64,000 nt of DNA. It comes from Stenotrophomonas maltophilia. Lineage in GTDB: Bacteria; Pseudomonadota; Gammaproteobacteria; Xanthomonadales; Xanthomonadaceae. The notes beneath the pieces are model-generated. The model searched no databases. It was given only the letters and a program-made list of their open reading frames with translations, and had not been told where the DNA came from. Shown here piece after piece: positions 35,420-45,772 of the stretch. Position 1 is the stretch's first letter, and every line of letters begins with the position of its first letter. The stretch covers positions 1 through 64,000 of the forward strand of contig NZ_LYVJ01000004.1 of NCBI RefSeq assembly GCF_001676385.1, read 5' to 3'. Made by a program: the position numbers and the translations under genes.

Positions 35420-38083
35420 ATGCCATCCGCATCCCCGTCCATCGCCGAATCGCTGCGTCAATCGCGCCCTCACGCGGCGGTGGCCGGTGCGGGCGAGCTG
35501 CTGGCGCTCAAGCGATATCCGCGGCGCCTGATGCTGGCCTGCGGGGCAGTGCTGAGCCTGCTGTCCATCAGCGTCCTGATCACGCTGATCGTGGTGCAGG
35601 TCAATGCCTACGAAGCCCGCCGCATCGCCGAGTTCCGCCGCGCGCACAACGCGCTGCAGATCCAGCTGGGCCGCCAGGATGCCAGCTACGAGCGGCTGGC
35701 CAACATGGCCGAGTACGCATGGGGCCGCAACCTCGCCCTGGGCCAGCTTGATGCCGATGCCATGCGCCAGGCCTACCTGCAGGGCGGGCAACGCCTGGTG
35801 GTGGTGGCCGACGACAGCAGCCAGCCGCAGATGGCCCTGGGGCTGTCGACCGATGGCTGGGCCCCGCAGAAGCTGCAGCGCTACCTGGAACTCAGCGCAG
35901 CGGTATCGCTGATCCAGCGCCTGACCACCACGGCCAATGAGGGCGAGCCTGCCGGCGTGTCGTACTTCTTCGATCCCAGTGGGCAATACCTGTCGCTGGA
36001 CCGGGGCCTGACCGAGCGCGGCCTGATCGATGCGCTGGCGGCCCCTTCGCGCAGCGAGGTGTTCGAGCATCTGCGCGCCCCTGCGCAGTTGCTGGCGCCC
36101 GCCTCGCGCCATGACCAGGTTCCGCTGCTGGAAAGCGTGTCCCACGCCGCGCTGCCGAGGCGCAGCTTCGGGCGGCATCCCGTCACGGGAGAGGCGTCGC
36201 TGGTGTCGGTGTTCCACGCCAACGAGGGCGATCGTCCCATTGCCACCTTCGTCGCCTACGAACCCATGTCGCGGCTGGAGGAGCTGCTTGCGCGCAACAG
36301 CCAGGGGCACCTGGCACTGCTCGACCGTGATGGCCTGCGGGTACTGGCGGCCAACGCACCGGATTCGGATCAGGCGCTGAGCATGGGCGACAGCGACTGG
36401 GTGCTGCTCGGGGATGCCACCCGCGCACGCTTCCATAACGGCCGGTTCACCCTGGCCCTGGCCGTGGCCGGCACCCCGTGGACCCTGGTGGAAACCTATC
36501 GCTGGAACGACATCCTGCGTGGTATTGCGCCGATGCTGGTAAGCAGCGGCGCGATGGTGCTCGCGGCACTCGCGTTGTTGTGGTTCCTGCTGCTCTGGCT
36601 GCATCGCCGCATGTACAGCCCCGCGCTGCGCCAGGTCAAAGCCATCTATGCCCGCGACCGCCGCCTCCGGCTTCTGCTCGATCACGTGCCGGTGGGGGTG
36701 GGGCTGATGGATGCGCGCACCGGCGACATCCAGGACTGGAATGGCCCATTGCAGCGGATGGACCGCGCCACCGGTGCACGCCTGTTGCCACAGCTGCGCG
36801 AGGCCGTGTTGAAGGCCGAGCTTGGCCAGGGGGCGCAGATCATCGAAGGTGACCTGCCCTTGGCCGCCGACCCCGCCGGCAGGATGTTCCACCGCACACG
36901 CATGATCGACGGCGGCGACAGCTGGCCGGGCGGCGTGCTGTTGATGGTGGCCGATGTCAGCGAGCACGAGCAGGCCGTGCACGCCGAGCGCGTGCAACGG
37001 CTGGCGGCCGAGGCCTGCAGCCAGGCCAAATCGAATTTCGTGGCGGCAATGAGCCATGAGATCCGCACGCCGCTGCACGGCATCATCGGCCATCTGGAAC
37101 TTCTCTCGCGCGGCCGGCTGGCACCGGAACCCCGTGAGCGGGTGCTGCGCCTGCGGCAGTCGGCGGATTCGCTGATGGATGTCATCACCGATGTGCTGGA
37201 CCTGTCCCGCATCGAATCCGGCCAGTGGGCGCTGCACCCGGAGCGCTTCTCGCCGGTCGCCATGCTCGAACGCGTGGCCCTGCTGTATGCGCCGGTCGCG
37301 CAGGCCAAGGGGCTGCAGCTGGATTGCGTGGTCGACCCGGACGTGCCTGCCGCGGCTGTCGCGCCGATGGCCGCCATCGAACGGGTGTTGCGCAACCTGG
37401 CCAGCAACGCGTTGAAGTTCACGGCCTCCGGACGGGTCCAGCTGAGCGTGTCCTGCCCGCGCACGGAGGGTCCGGCCCGCCTGCGCATGCAGGTGACCGA
37501 TTCGGGCATCGGCCTGGGTGCGGCCGAGTGCGAGCGCCTGTTCCAGCCCTTCGTCCAGGCCGATACCAGCATCCCGCAGCGCTTCGGGGGTTCCGGGCTG
37601 GGCCTGGCGCTGTGCCGCCAACTCAGCGAACGCATGGGCGGGCGCATCTGGGTGGAGAGCACGCCGGGCGTGGGCAGCCGCTTCATGTTCGAAGTCCCGT
37701 TGATGGGCATTCCCAGCGAACGGCCGGTGGTGCCGCTGCAGGGGCATCAGCTTGCGCTGCTGGCACCGGCGGGCGCGTGGCGCGCCGAACTGGAACGCCG
37801 GCTGCGCCAGTGGGGGGCGCAGGTGCACCTGGCGGTGCCGGGTGAGGGCTGCCCCCCGGTGACGGCGGTCGTACTGTTCGAACCTTCTGCACCGGAACTG
37901 CAGCGCTGGTCCCGGGGCCGTGGCCCGGTCGTGAAGGTGTGCCGGGAAGGCCCGCTGCGACCGGTCTGGTGTGGCCCGGTCGCCACGGTCTCCTGCTATG
38001 CCAGTGACGCGCTCTATCAGGCGCTGCAGGGCGCCATCGATCAGTCCACGCCATATCTGACGCCAAGTGGCGCAATCGGATAA
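35420..38083 (+). CDS. Membrane sensor histidine kinase without receiver domain (RcsC/BvgS-like)
   Basis: This 887-residue kinase has a membrane segment (about residues 36-60, [22 protein letters not shown]), a large periplasmic CHASE-like domain to about 365, a second membrane segment ([18 protein letters not shown]), a PAS-like region and a kinase core: [20 protein letters not shown] (His546), [19 protein letters not shown] and GGSGLGLAL. After the ATPase domain comes about 130 residues that match the same segment in the next gene and end in [10 protein letters not shown]. The receiver and Hpt domains found there are absent. It probably hands its phosphate to the partner kinase, 5 nt downstream. 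The start at ATG 35420 gives a normal cytoplasmic N-terminus. Confidence 0.85.
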   Translation: MPSASPSIAESLRQSRPHAAVAGAGELLALKRYPRRLMLACGAVLSLLSISVLITLIVVQVNAYEARRIAEFRRAHNALQIQLGRQDASYERLANMAEYAWGRNLALGQLDADAMRQAYLQGGQRLVVVADDSSQPQMALGLSTDGWAPQKLQRYLELSAAVSLIQRLTTTANEGEPAGVSYFFDPSGQYLSLDRGLTERGLIDALAAPSRSEVFEHLRAPAQLLAPASRHDQVPLLESVSHAALPRRSFGRHPVTGEASLVSVFHANEGDRPIATFVAYEPMSRLEELLARNSQGHLALLDRDGLRVLAANAPDSDQALSMGDSDWVLLGDATRARFHNGRFTLALAVAGTPWTLVETYRWNDILRGIAPMLVSSGAMVLAALALLWFLLLWLHRRMYSPALRQVKAIYARDRRLRLLLDHVPVGVGLMDARTGDIQDWNGPLQRMDRATGARLLPQLREAVLKAELGQGAQIIEGDLPLAADPAGRMFHRTRMIDGGDSWPGGVLLMVADVSEHEQAVHAERVQRLAAEACSQAKSNFVAAMSHEIRTPLHGIIGHLELLSRGRLAPEPRERVLRLRQSADSLMDVITDVLDLSRIESGQWALHPERFSPVAMLERVALLYAPVAQAKGLQLDCVVDPDVPAAAVAPMAAIERVLRNLASNALKFTASGRVQLSVSCPRTEGPARLRMQVTDSGIGLGAAECERLFQPFVQADTSIPQRFGGSGLGLALCRQLSERMGGRIWVESTPGVGSRFMFEVPLMGIPSERPVVPLQGHQLALLAPAGAWRAELERRLRQWGAQVHLAVPGEGCPPVTAVVLFEPSAPELQRWSRGRGPVVKVCREGPLRPVWCGPVATVSCYASDALYQALQGAIDQSTPYLTPSGAIG

Positions 38084-38088
38084 ATTGC

Positions 38089-41000
38089 ATGCACCCTCCC
38101 ATCAGGATCAAGGTCGTGACAGGCTCGGATGCAGCGCATGACCCGAACGCGTCGGGCGTGGCCACGCGCCTGGATGACCTGCGCAAGCTGCGCCGCAGGC
38201 TGTTGTTCGGTGGTGGCGCCCTGATCACCGTGCTGGTGCTGCTGGCGGCCATCGTCAGCTCGATTGCCGACGTGGAGGAGTCTCATGCCCACGAGCGGCA
38301 ATCATTCAATGAAGCGCGTGCGGCGATCGATTACTACCTGTACCAACGCGACCGTGCCTACGCCGCTACCATCAACGGCAATGATGTGCTCTGGCGCGAC
38401 CAGCGCGCCGCATTGGTGCAGGCCGGTACTCCGCTGGCTGAGCGCTTCCAGGCCCAGGGGCAGGAGGTTGTGGTGCGGGCCGAAGGCCGCACCGCCGTGC
38501 CGTGGCTGGTGCTGGGCGCGCGGGACAATCCACTGCCGCCCGACGAGCTGAAGGCCTATCTCGGGATGATCGACATCTACTCGGCCTACACCGCCGACTC
38601 GATCACGTCGCAGGAGTCACCTGGCCCGGTGGCGATGTACGCGTATGAACCGCAGGGGCGGTTGCTGGCGGTCTCCAATGTGCGCGACGAGGCGCAACTG
38701 CTGCAGACGTTGGGCGTGGCGACCCGCCAGCAGGCGTTTGCCCGCCTGCTGCGTGATGAAGCGCAGATCCGGCGGCTGTCGCCGCGGCCGGGCCCGATCC
38801 GGGCCGCTTCGCGGGAAGGCCGGCTGTTGTCGCGCTATGGCGTCAACCCCCTCAATGGCCAGCCATCGCTGGTGGGCATGGTCACCATGGCCGAGGGCAC
38901 CACGCCGTACTTCCGCAGGGTGGTGTTCGAGTCGATCGACAACGTCAAGGCCCGCCTGGCCTCGCGCCAGCAGGGCCGCTACCTGATGCTGGCCAGCGAT
39001 CACAGCGTGGTACTGGCGACCGGCGGGCTGTCGGGCCAGGAACAGGCACTGCTGTCCAGCGCGGCCGGCAATGTCGAAGCCGGTACGCCGACGCGCCGCT
39101 ACGCGCAGGGTCGCTTCATCCTGACCAGCACCCTGCCGGGCGTGGACTGGACGCTCAACCACGTCTACGACTGGCGCGACGTCTGGGCAGTGCAGGGTCC
39201 GTACCTGCTGGCGCGATCGATCAGCGCGGTGCTGATCATCGGCCTGCTGTGGTGGCTGCTGCGGCGCATCGACCGCCGGGTGTTCACCCCGGCATTGGCC
39301 GATGCCGCCCGCGTCTACGAGAGCGAGGCCCTGAGCAGGACCATCCTGAACACCGCCCCGGTGGGGCTGGCGCTGCTGGCGCGCGACACCGGCAACCCAC
39401 TGCTGCAGAACGATGCCGCGCGTGAACTGGTCGGCGCTGCCGCTGACGCGCCGGTGCCGCTGTACGCGCGGCTGGCCGAGCTGGGGCGCAGTGCCGCGGC
39501 CGATGACGTGCTGGAACTGCACTGGTCGCCTGACGACCAGGCTCACGGTACCCAGCTGCAGGTCAGCATCGCCCAGGCCAGCTACCGCGACCAGGCGGTC
39601 TGGGTCTGCGCGCTGAGGGACGTGACGGCACAGGCCGAACTGGAAGAGAACCTGCGCCAGGCACGCGAGGACTCCGAGGCGGCGCGGCAGTCGGCCGAGG
39701 CCGCAAACCGGGCCAAGTCGGCCTTCGTGGCCACCATGAGCCATGAGATCCGCACCCCGCTCAACGGTGTGCTCGGCCATCTGGAACTGCTGGCGCGCTC
39801 GCCCTTGCAGCCTGGCCAGCGCGAGCGGCTGGACCGTATCCGCTTCTCGGCCGATGCGCTGATGGGGATCATCAGCGACGTGCTGGACTTCTCCAAGATC
39901 GAAGCGGGCCAGCTGGATGTGGAGCCGATCCCGTTCGCACTGCGCCCCTTGATCGAGGGCGTGGCACTGTTGTTCGCACCCGACGCGCTACGCAAGGGGG
40001 TGCGCCTGTATTTCACGGTGGAGACCCCGCCGGGCTTGGCCTGCGTGGGCGACATGCATCGCATCCGCCAGATTCTCACCAACCTGGTGGGCAACGCGGT
40101 GAAGTTCACCGAATCCGGGCGCATCCTGTTGCGTGCCACCCTGGAAGAGACCGCCGGCCAGCGCACGCTGCTGCGGATCCAGGTGGTCGACTCCGGCATT
40201 GGCATGAACCCGGAACAGGCCGCGCAGTTGTTCCAGCCTTTCCAGCAGGCCGATGCCAGCGTATCGCGTCGCTATGGCGGCAGCGGGCTGGGCCTGGCCC
40301 TGTGCCAGCAGCTGGCCCGGGCGATGGGCGGGCAGGTATCGGTGGAAAGCACCGAAGGGGTCGGCAGCAGCTTCACGCTGCTGCTGCCGGTGCGCACCGA
40401 AGCGCTGGTGCCCGCACCCGCGCAGCCGCTGCACGGGCGCGCGGTCACCGTGCTCTCGACCACGCCCGAATGGCGCGGCGAAATGGAGCGACTGCTGGCG
40501 GCGTGGGGGGCGGTCACCACCGTGCTCGACCAGCCGCAACCGGATGTGCACGGCGACGTCCTGCTGATCGTCGGCGACCATCGGGCCTGGGCAGCGGAAG
40601 AAGAACAGCGGTTGATGCGTGCGCATGCGCGCACGGTATATGCCCACGCGCAGGGCCCGCTTGCCGCAGAGATGCGCGGCGATCGCATTGAAGTGAGCAG
40701 CTACGCCAGTGACGCGCTGCTGGAGGCATTGGGCAGCGCAGAGCGCGCATCGGCACCGGTGCCCGGGCCGGTGCAGGCTGCTCCGACCCACTCGAGGGGC
40801 CGCGTGCTGCTGGTGGAAGACAATGCCGTGAACCGGGAGCTGATCCAGCAGCAGCTGGAGGAGCTGGGCTTTGCGGTGGACGCGGCAGAGCAGGGTGAGG
40901 CCGCACTGGCACTGTGGCAGGATGGCCTCTACCAGGCCGTGCTGACCGACATCAACATGCCGGTGATGGATGGCTATGCACTGGCGCGCGAACTCCGGCG

Positions 41001-41487
41001 TCGCGGCCATTCGCTGCCGATCCTGGCGATCACGGCCACCGCCCTGGCCAGCGAGCGCGAGCGCTGCCTGGCCGCAGGCATCGATGATCTGCTGCTGAAA
41101 CCCTTGAACCTGGAACGGCTGGAAGCGGGCCTTTCGAAGGTGCCTGCGGAGCCGGCGCAGCCCCCCCAGGCGCCGGCCACCGCCCCGGTGCGGCCCACCG
41201 TTTCGGCGGCTATCCGCCGCATCTTCGTCGAGACCGGCGACAAGGACCTGCTGGCCATCGCCGAGGCGCGCGCAACCGGGAATGGACAGCATCTGCTGGA
41301 GCGTGTGCACGCCTTCAAAGGCGCGCTGCAGATGCTGGGCGAGAAACGTCTGGCCGCGCAGTGCGGTGTCATCGAACTCTCATTGCGTGACGGCGAGGAC
41401 GTTGATGCGGACGCGCTCGATGCGCTGCACGCCGCGTTGCGGGACTGCCTGGACGCGTATCGCCGCGACCTGGAGCCGCCGCCGTGA
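38089..41487 (+). CDS. Hybrid sensor histidine kinase with receiver and Hpt domains (RcsC/BvgS-like)
   Basis: This 1132-residue tripartite kinase has membrane segment about 41-60, a periplasmic sensor to about 370, a second membrane helix ([13 protein letters not shown]), a PAS-like region, HisKA ([20 protein letters not shown], His552), HATPase ([28 protein letters not shown]), a linker domain like that of its upstream neighbour, a receiver ([13 protein letters not shown]; Asp954 in TDINMP; Lys in LLKPLN) and an Hpt helix ([11 protein letters not shown], His1074). This gives a complete His-Asp-His relay to an external response regulator. It is translated 5 nt after the first kinase. RcsC, BvgS and RocS1-type kinases share the plan. 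The neighbouring RcsB-like regulators are the likely receivers. Confidence 0.9.
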   Translation: MHPPIRIKVVTGSDAAHDPNASGVATRLDDLRKLRRRLLFGGGALITVLVLLAAIVSSIADVEESHAHERQSFNEARAAIDYYLYQRDRAYAATINGNDVLWRDQRAALVQAGTPLAERFQAQGQEVVVRAEGRTAVPWLVLGARDNPLPPDELKAYLGMIDIYSAYTADSITSQESPGPVAMYAYEPQGRLLAVSNVRDEAQLLQTLGVATRQQAFARLLRDEAQIRRLSPRPGPIRAASREGRLLSRYGVNPLNGQPSLVGMVTMAEGTTPYFRRVVFESIDNVKARLASRQQGRYLMLASDHSVVLATGGLSGQEQALLSSAAGNVEAGTPTRRYAQGRFILTSTLPGVDWTLNHVYDWRDVWAVQGPYLLARSISAVLIIGLLWWLLRRIDRRVFTPALADAARVYESEALSRTILNTAPVGLALLARDTGNPLLQNDAARELVGAAADAPVPLYARLAELGRSAAADDVLELHWSPDDQAHGTQLQVSIAQASYRDQAVWVCALRDVTAQAELEENLRQAREDSEAARQSAEAANRAKSAFVATMSHEIRTPLNGVLGHLELLARSPLQPGQRERLDRIRFSADALMGIISDVLDFSKIEAGQLDVEPIPFALRPLIEGVALLFAPDALRKGVRLYFTVETPPGLACVGDMHRIRQILTNLVGNAVKFTESGRILLRATLEETAGQRTLLRIQVVDSGIGMNPEQAAQLFQPFQQADASVSRRYGGSGLGLALCQQLARAMGGQVSVESTEGVGSSFTLLLPVRTEALVPAPAQPLHGRAVTVLSTTPEWRGEMERLLAAWGAVTTVLDQPQPDVHGDVLLIVGDHRAWAAEEEQRLMRAHARTVYAHAQGPLAAEMRGDRIEVSSYASDALLEALGSAERASAPVPGPVQAAPTHSRGRVLLVEDNAVNRELIQQQLEELGFAVDAAEQGEAALALWQDGLYQAVLTDINMPVMDGYALARELRRRGHSLPILAITATALASERERCLAAGIDDLLLKPLNLERLEAGLSKVPAEPAQPPQAPATAPVRPTVSAAIRRIFVETGDKDLLAIAEARATGNGQHLLERVHAFKGALQMLGEKRLAAQCGVIELSLRDGEDVDADALDALHAALRDCLDAYRRDLEPPP

Positions 41488-41513
41488 CCCTGTCCGCGCC
41501 CCCCTGGCGCCGC

Positions 41514-42155
41514 TCAGGCGCTCTTCAACCCCAGGTCCACCGCGAAGGTATGCAGCTCGGCATCGCTCTCGATGCCCAGCTTGCGCATGGCATTGATCTT
41601 CTGCGTGCTGACCGTCTGCTTCTTGCGGTCCAGCTTCCGCGCGATCTCGGCCACGCTCAGGCCGGAAATGAACAGCGCCACCACTTCCTGCTCGCGCGGG
41701 GTCAGCGCGGTCACGCGGCGGCGCTCCTTGCGCTTGAGCAGTTCCGCAACTCCCGGCGACAGGTAGCGACGGTGCGCATAGACCGCCATCACCGCCGCCT
41801 GCACATGCTGCAGGTCATCGCCCTTGCTGACGATGCCGGGTACGGCGCGGGCGTCGAGCTGGTGCAGCAGGGCAGGTTGGTCCAGGCCGGTCATCACCAC
41901 GACGCGCAGCTGCGGGAAATGCGCATGCAGGTAATCCAGCAGCGCCAGGCCGTCGCCATGCAGCCCCCCCGGCATGGCGTAGTCGGTCACCAGCACATCA
42001 CAGGGCTCGCGCTGCAGCAGCTCGACCAGTTGCGTGGAATCGGCCACCGCACCAATGCAATGCAACGCCGGCGCCTCGTCCAGCGCGCTCTGCACCCCCA
42101 GCCGGATCACCGGGTGATCGTCGGCAAGTGCAACGCGAATGGCCAGCTGGGTCAT
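41514..42155 (-). CDS. RcsB-like response regulator A
   Basis: This 213-residue regulator has a receiver domain (VALADDHPVIRLGVQSAL; Asp58 in VLVTDYAMPGG) and a LuxR-type helix-turn-helix (LTPREQEVVALFISGLSVAEIA, RKLDRKKQTVSTQKINAMRKLG). The 'TVS-QK--AM-KLG' recognition helix is close to RcsB. It is convergent with the hybrid kinase and divergent from regulator B, with 56 bp between the two starts, so both probably share control. It should receive phosphate from the kinase Hpt domain. Confidence 0.9.
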   Translation of the reverse strand: MTQLAIRVALADDHPVIRLGVQSALDEAPALHCIGAVADSTQLVELLQREPCDVLVTDYAMPGGLHGDGLALLDYLHAHFPQLRVVVMTGLDQPALLHQLDARAVPGIVSKGDDLQHVQAAVMAVYAHRRYLSPGVAELLKRKERRRVTALTPREQEVVALFISGLSVAEIARKLDRKKQTVSTQKINAMRKLGIESDAELHTFAVDLGLKSA

Positions 42156-42211
42156 GGAATCGGGTGTCCGGTCAGTTTCAGTAGTACGAACCGCTTCAAG
42201 GAGAACGCAGC

Positions 42212-42889
42212 ATGAGCATCCGCATCGTCATCGCCGATGACCATCCCGTCATTCTGGCCGGCATAAACGAAGCGCTGGGCAGCGAGCCGGGCATCAGGGT
42301 GATGGCTACCGCCGAGGATTCTACGGCATTGGTCGACGCATTGAGCAAGCTGCCGGTGGATGTGGCCGTCACTGATTTCTCGATGCCGGGCGGCAAATAT
42401 GGGGACGGCGTGGCGCTGATCGGCTTCCTGCGTAGGCGCTTTCCCAGGGTGCCGCTGGTGGTGCTGACCGGTGTGGGCGGCCGGCAAGTGCTGGCCGGCA
42501 TCCGCAAGGCCGGGGTGTCCGGCATCGTGGCCAAGGCCGACCCGGCCGGGGAATTGGCCGCGGCCATTCGCGCTGCAAGTGCAGGCAATGCCTATCTGTC
42601 GCCTGACATCCAGCAACAACTGGCGGGCGAGGTCGATGGCACCGAGGCCGCACTGACCAAGCGTGAGGCCGAAGTGCTGCGGTTGCTGGCCGAAGGCCTG
42701 AGCCAGACCGAGATCGCTGCCCAGTTGCAGCGCAGCCGGCAGACCATCAGCACGCAGAAGAGCTCGGCGATGCGCAAGCTGGGCCTGCGCCGCACGGCCG
42801 AGATCTTCGAATATGCGGTGCGCACCGGCGTGGTCTCCGCTTCGCAGGCCATGCGCGGGCGGCGGGTGGATGATGAGACGCCGACGTGA
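42212..42889 (+). CDS. RcsB-like response regulator B
   Basis: This 225-residue paralogue of regulator A has a receiver domain (IVIADDHPVILAGINEAL; Asp55 in VAVTDFSMPGG) and a LuxR-type DNA-binding domain (LTKREAEVLRLLAEGLSQTEIA then LQRSRQTISTQKSSAMRKLGLRR). Strong ribosome site AAGGAGAACGCAGC precedes the ATG. It reads toward the envelope and fimbrial genes. RcsB-type regulators may act as homodimers or heterodimers, so the pair could bind jointly. Its targets are probably in this locus, which is an inference from position. Confidence 0.9.
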   Translation: MSIRIVIADDHPVILAGINEALGSEPGIRVMATAEDSTALVDALSKLPVDVAVTDFSMPGGKYGDGVALIGFLRRRFPRVPLVVLTGVGGRQVLAGIRKAGVSGIVAKADPAGELAAAIRAASAGNAYLSPDIQQQLAGEVDGTEAALTKREAEVLRLLAEGLSQTEIAAQLQRSRQTISTQKSSAMRKLGLRRTAEIFEYAVRTGVVSASQAMRGRRVDDETPT

Positions 42890-42978
42890 TGCGGCCGCCA
42901 TATGGGCATCGTCCGATGGAAATGCCAGAGCAGGGGCCTAGGGTGGGAAGGCCTATCGATGAATCCCACGGAGCCGCC

Positions 42979-43197
42979 GTGCCCGCCTCGCTTGACGTGC
43001 GAATCGCCTCCCTCATGTCTCGTTTCTCGCAGCTCACGCCGGTGGGGCAGAAGCGTTTCATGGAGCTGCTCAATGCGTACTTGTACGCCTCGCCGTCACA
43101 GCGCCGGCAGTTGCGGCGGAATTGGCAGGCCATCAGCAGCGATGACATAGGTGATCTCGATCTGGCGGGTGAAGATAGCGTGAAAAAATCGAACTAG
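42979..43197 (+). CDS. Small protein of unknown function
   Basis: A 72-residue product starts at GTG 42979, with GGAG five bases upstream. The frame is open upstream to 42886, where a start overlapping the regulator stop (TGATG) would give about 103 residues; I prefer the GTG. The protein is helical and basic in its middle (RFMELLNAYLYASPSQRRQL) and acidic near the end (DDIGDLDLAGED). Its place between a LuxR-type regulator and envelope genes may be meaningful, but no family is recognised. Confidence 0.5.
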   Translation: MPASLDVRIASLMSRFSQLTPVGQKRFMELLNAYLYASPSQRRQLRRNWQAISSDDIGDLDLAGEDSVKKSN

Positions 43198-43296
43198 TCA
43201 GACAGATTGGGCTGCGCGCTGACGGCATTCTTGGCCACGTCGCAGCTCGGGCCGTCGGAACGGGTGATAGCGGCATCCATTCCATCGAGCTATTGC

Positions 43297-44226
43297 ATGT
43301 CCAACATCAAGACTAGTTCCTTCCGCCTTGCCGCCGCCCTGGCGGCCTCCCTGGTGTCATTCGCCGCGTCTGCGACCGAGGCCGATCTATCGCCACCCTT
43401 GAATGGCGGCAGCGGTGATATGCCCTCGGGCTACAGCCAGTTGAACTTCTTCATTGGTGACGGCTATTGGGCGCCGGAACTGCGCCTGCCGGTGGCGCCG
43501 TCGGCCAACGACCGCGTGATGGCGGATACCGTGGCAACCTTCGGCGCGCGGTTCAGGCTGGATGACACAGCATTCGCCGTGGCCGGCGGCATTGCGTTCA
43601 ACAGCCCTGATACGCTGCGCTTTGCCTGGAGTGAGGGCGCCAGAAAATGGGATCTGTTGCCAGGAGGCAAGGCGCGTGTCCTTATCGGTCCAAATCGCCC
43701 GGAAGATCGCGTGCCGGCGTCGAACCACGCGCTCACCCAGTACACCATGGAAAATGGTCGTCATGCAGGCATCCTGCACCTGCCTGCATGGGCGCCGGAG
43801 CACGCGCTGCTGTCGGTGTCCAATCGCGCCCAGTGGGGCACCACGATCGTTGCCGACGGGGTGCCGTTTGAGCAGCGGGCATGCAAGGGCGGCCAGGACT
43901 GCACCTTCATTTTCGACGGCACGAAGCAGCAGTGGTCGAAGCTGGAAAAGCGTGATGTCATTCGACCGATGGCCCAGCTTCCGTTCCCGTCTGCCAGCCG
44001 GGTCAACGTTGTCACGCGTGCCGTTGATGTCCATCCGCTGGAGATGACCCTGCCGGCCATGGCCGTGCACGGTGATGTGTACACCTTCCTGCATACCCAT
44101 CCCAACGATACCTATCAAGTGATGCCGGCTCACACCAGCATGACCACAGCGCTGGTGTTGCCTGAAGGACAGGAAGTTCGCTTCCGCTTCAACCGGCCGA
44201 TGACCCGCTGGGAAAAGATCGACTAA
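43297..44226 (+). CDS. Exported protein of unknown function
   Basis: This 309-residue protein has a signal peptide (SFRLAAALAASLVSFAASA). The mature part is Trp/Tyr-rich with alternating strands, and has a cysteine pair in RACKGGQDC. I see no catalytic motif. It is probably a periplasmic or surface beta-rich protein. ATG 43297 is chosen because the signal peptide starts there. It lies between the Rcs-like regulators and the fimbrial operon, reading in the same direction, and may belong to the same regulated group. Confidence 0.65.
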   Translation: MSNIKTSSFRLAAALAASLVSFAASATEADLSPPLNGGSGDMPSGYSQLNFFIGDGYWAPELRLPVAPSANDRVMADTVATFGARFRLDDTAFAVAGGIAFNSPDTLRFAWSEGARKWDLLPGGKARVLIGPNRPEDRVPASNHALTQYTMENGRHAGILHLPAWAPEHALLSVSNRAQWGTTIVADGVPFEQRACKGGQDCTFIFDGTKQQWSKLEKRDVIRPMAQLPFPSASRVNVVTRAVDVHPLEMTLPAMAVHGDVYTFLHTHPNDTYQVMPAHTSMTTALVLPEGQEVRFRFNRPMTRWEKID

Positions 44227-44315
44227 GCGCTCTTAGGTAACTGACTACCCGCTTGCATGGTCGCTCCGCCCTGGGGTGGCCATGCCGTGCATTTCCGGAA
44301 ATAGAGAGAACTGAA

Positions 44316-45005
44316 ATGAACAAGAACTTCATCCTGCTCGCCGCAATGATATGCGGGGGATTGATGTCCACCGAAGTCTGCGCTGCTGATGCCGCACAGG
44401 GCCACTACGCAACGATCCGCGTGACCGACGCGCATCACCAGGCTCGCAACATGGATGCCAGTGCGCGCCCGGGCATCGGCCAGTTCGTGGCGGGCGACCA
44501 GCGCCAGCACTTTACCACCGGCTCTGTGGGATTGGGCTATGCATATGGCAACGGCTGGCGCACGGAGGGCGAGTATGTCGCTCGTCGCACCGACACCTAC
44601 ACCAGTGGTTCCAGCGTGTTTGCCACCAGCTTCAATAACCACGACGTGCGTTCGCAGCGGTTGATGCTCAACGTGTATCGCGACTACGCAATCAACGGCG
44701 CGTGGTCGGTGTATGGCACTGCTGGTGCCGGCCTGTCGCAACTGCAGTCGGGCGGCTGGCAGGGCAACGAAGGGCGCCAGTACGCCAAGGCCACCCGAAC
44801 CGGCTTGGCCTGGTCGTTCGGTGCGGGCGTGTCCTACTCACCGACTGAACGCCTGGTGATGGATCTGGGTTACCGCTACGCGGATCTGGGAACCGCCGAA
44901 AGCGGCTGGAATACCTTCGGCAACGCCCGTGGCCTGCAGGACGAAAAGATGAGCCTGAATCTGATCTCGCGGGAACTCCTGCTGGGCGCGCGTTTCAGCT
45001 TCTGA
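44316..45005 (+). CDS. Outer-membrane beta-barrel protein
   Basis: This 229-residue protein has a signal peptide ending STEVCA. Amphipathic strands follow, such as GSVGLGYAYGNGWRTEGEYV and GLAWSFGAGVSYSP, and it closes with LLLGARFSF, whose terminal Phe suits BAM recognition. The short loops and length suit an eight- to ten-stranded barrel of the OmpX/Opa-like class. Function unknown. It is the last gene before the fimbrial operon and is separated from the pilin gene by 170 bp. Confidence 0.75.
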   Translation: MNKNFILLAAMICGGLMSTEVCAADAAQGHYATIRVTDAHHQARNMDASARPGIGQFVAGDQRQHFTTGSVGLGYAYGNGWRTEGEYVARRTDTYTSGSSVFATSFNNHDVRSQRLMLNVYRDYAINGAWSVYGTAGAGLSQLQSGGWQGNEGRQYAKATRTGLAWSFGAGVSYSPTERLVMDLGYRYADLGTAESGWNTFGNARGLQDEKMSLNLISRELLLGARFSF

Positions 45006-45175
45006 ATCCCTCCTCTGCGGGGTCTCCGTACGCGCCCGAATTTTAGTCGTCGTCCTATGCCTGGGGTGGGCGGTCATCTCTAGCATTTGATCCCGAAGGC
45101 AACGCCCCTTCACTCAAGCCCAGTAACGCGCGGCTTGAACACCATACTCCAATTTTCAACAGGAAACTCATCAAC

Positions 45176-45706
45176 ATGAACAAGATTGCAATTGCCCTGT
45201 CCGCCGCGCTGTCGCTGGGCCTGGCTGCTTCGGCCAACGCCGCCAGTGCCGACGTCACTTTCACCGGCGAAATCCTTGATGCCACCTGCGCGATCGGCGT
45301 GGGCACCGGAACCAGCACTGCAGTACCCCTGCGCAAGGTCGCTATTGCCGACCTCGCCGGCGGCGTCACGGCGCGCTCGACTCCGTTTGACCTGGTGGCC
45401 GGTGGCACCGCGGGTGGCTCCTGCCCGGACGGTGATCTGAAGATGGTGTTCAGCGGCGCCAACATCAACACTGACGGCAAGCTCGACAATACCAGCACGG
45501 GCGCTGCGGACGCCAAGAACGTGCAGCTGGTTCTGGCACACAACGGCACCGAGCTGGATCTGAACACCGCCGAGATCACCGGTACGGTCGCAGCGGGTAC
45601 GGGCACGACTACCTACAAGATGGAAGCCCGTTATGAGCAGAAGGGCAGCACGGCTGTCACCAAGGGCGCCTTCACCACCGCAGTGAAGGTCGACGTCTTC
45701 TATTGA
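45176..45706 (+). CDS. Fimbrial major subunit (chaperone-usher pilin)
   Basis: This 176-residue pilin has a signal peptide (MNKIAIALSAALSLGLAASANA) and the type 1 pilin pattern: TFTGEILDATCAIG near the N-terminus with the first Cys, the second Cys at GGSCPDG, and a C-terminal beta-zipper ending KVDVFY with the penultimate aromatic residue. Pilin strands are completed by a chaperone in the periplasm and polymerised at the usher. A 170-bp leader separates it from the preceding gene, and the stop is 66 nt before the chaperone gene, so it likely begins the fimbrial operon. The length matches the SMF-1 class of Stenotrophomonas pili, but the identity to SMF-1 cannot be judged here. Confidence 0.85.
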   Translation: MNKIAIALSAALSLGLAASANAASADVTFTGEILDATCAIGVGTGTSTAVPLRKVAIADLAGGVTARSTPFDLVAGGTAGGSCPDGDLKMVFSGANINTDGKLDNTSTGAADAKNVQLVLAHNGTELDLNTAEITGTVAAGTGTTTYKMEARYEQKGSTAVTKGAFTTAVKVDVFY

Positions 45707-45772
45707 TGACGGCCTCCGTGCCGATGCCGAGCGCATCGGCACGGGAATCGGATTCTTCGAGGGAATGACACC

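Noticed and set aside
35324..37828. 834-codon minus-strand frame
   Set aside because: Antisense shadow of the first sensor kinase; composition dominated by Gln/His/Arg.
42156..42211. Small RNA between the divergent response regulators
   Set aside because: Only 56 bp, fully explained by two promoters and ribosome sites.
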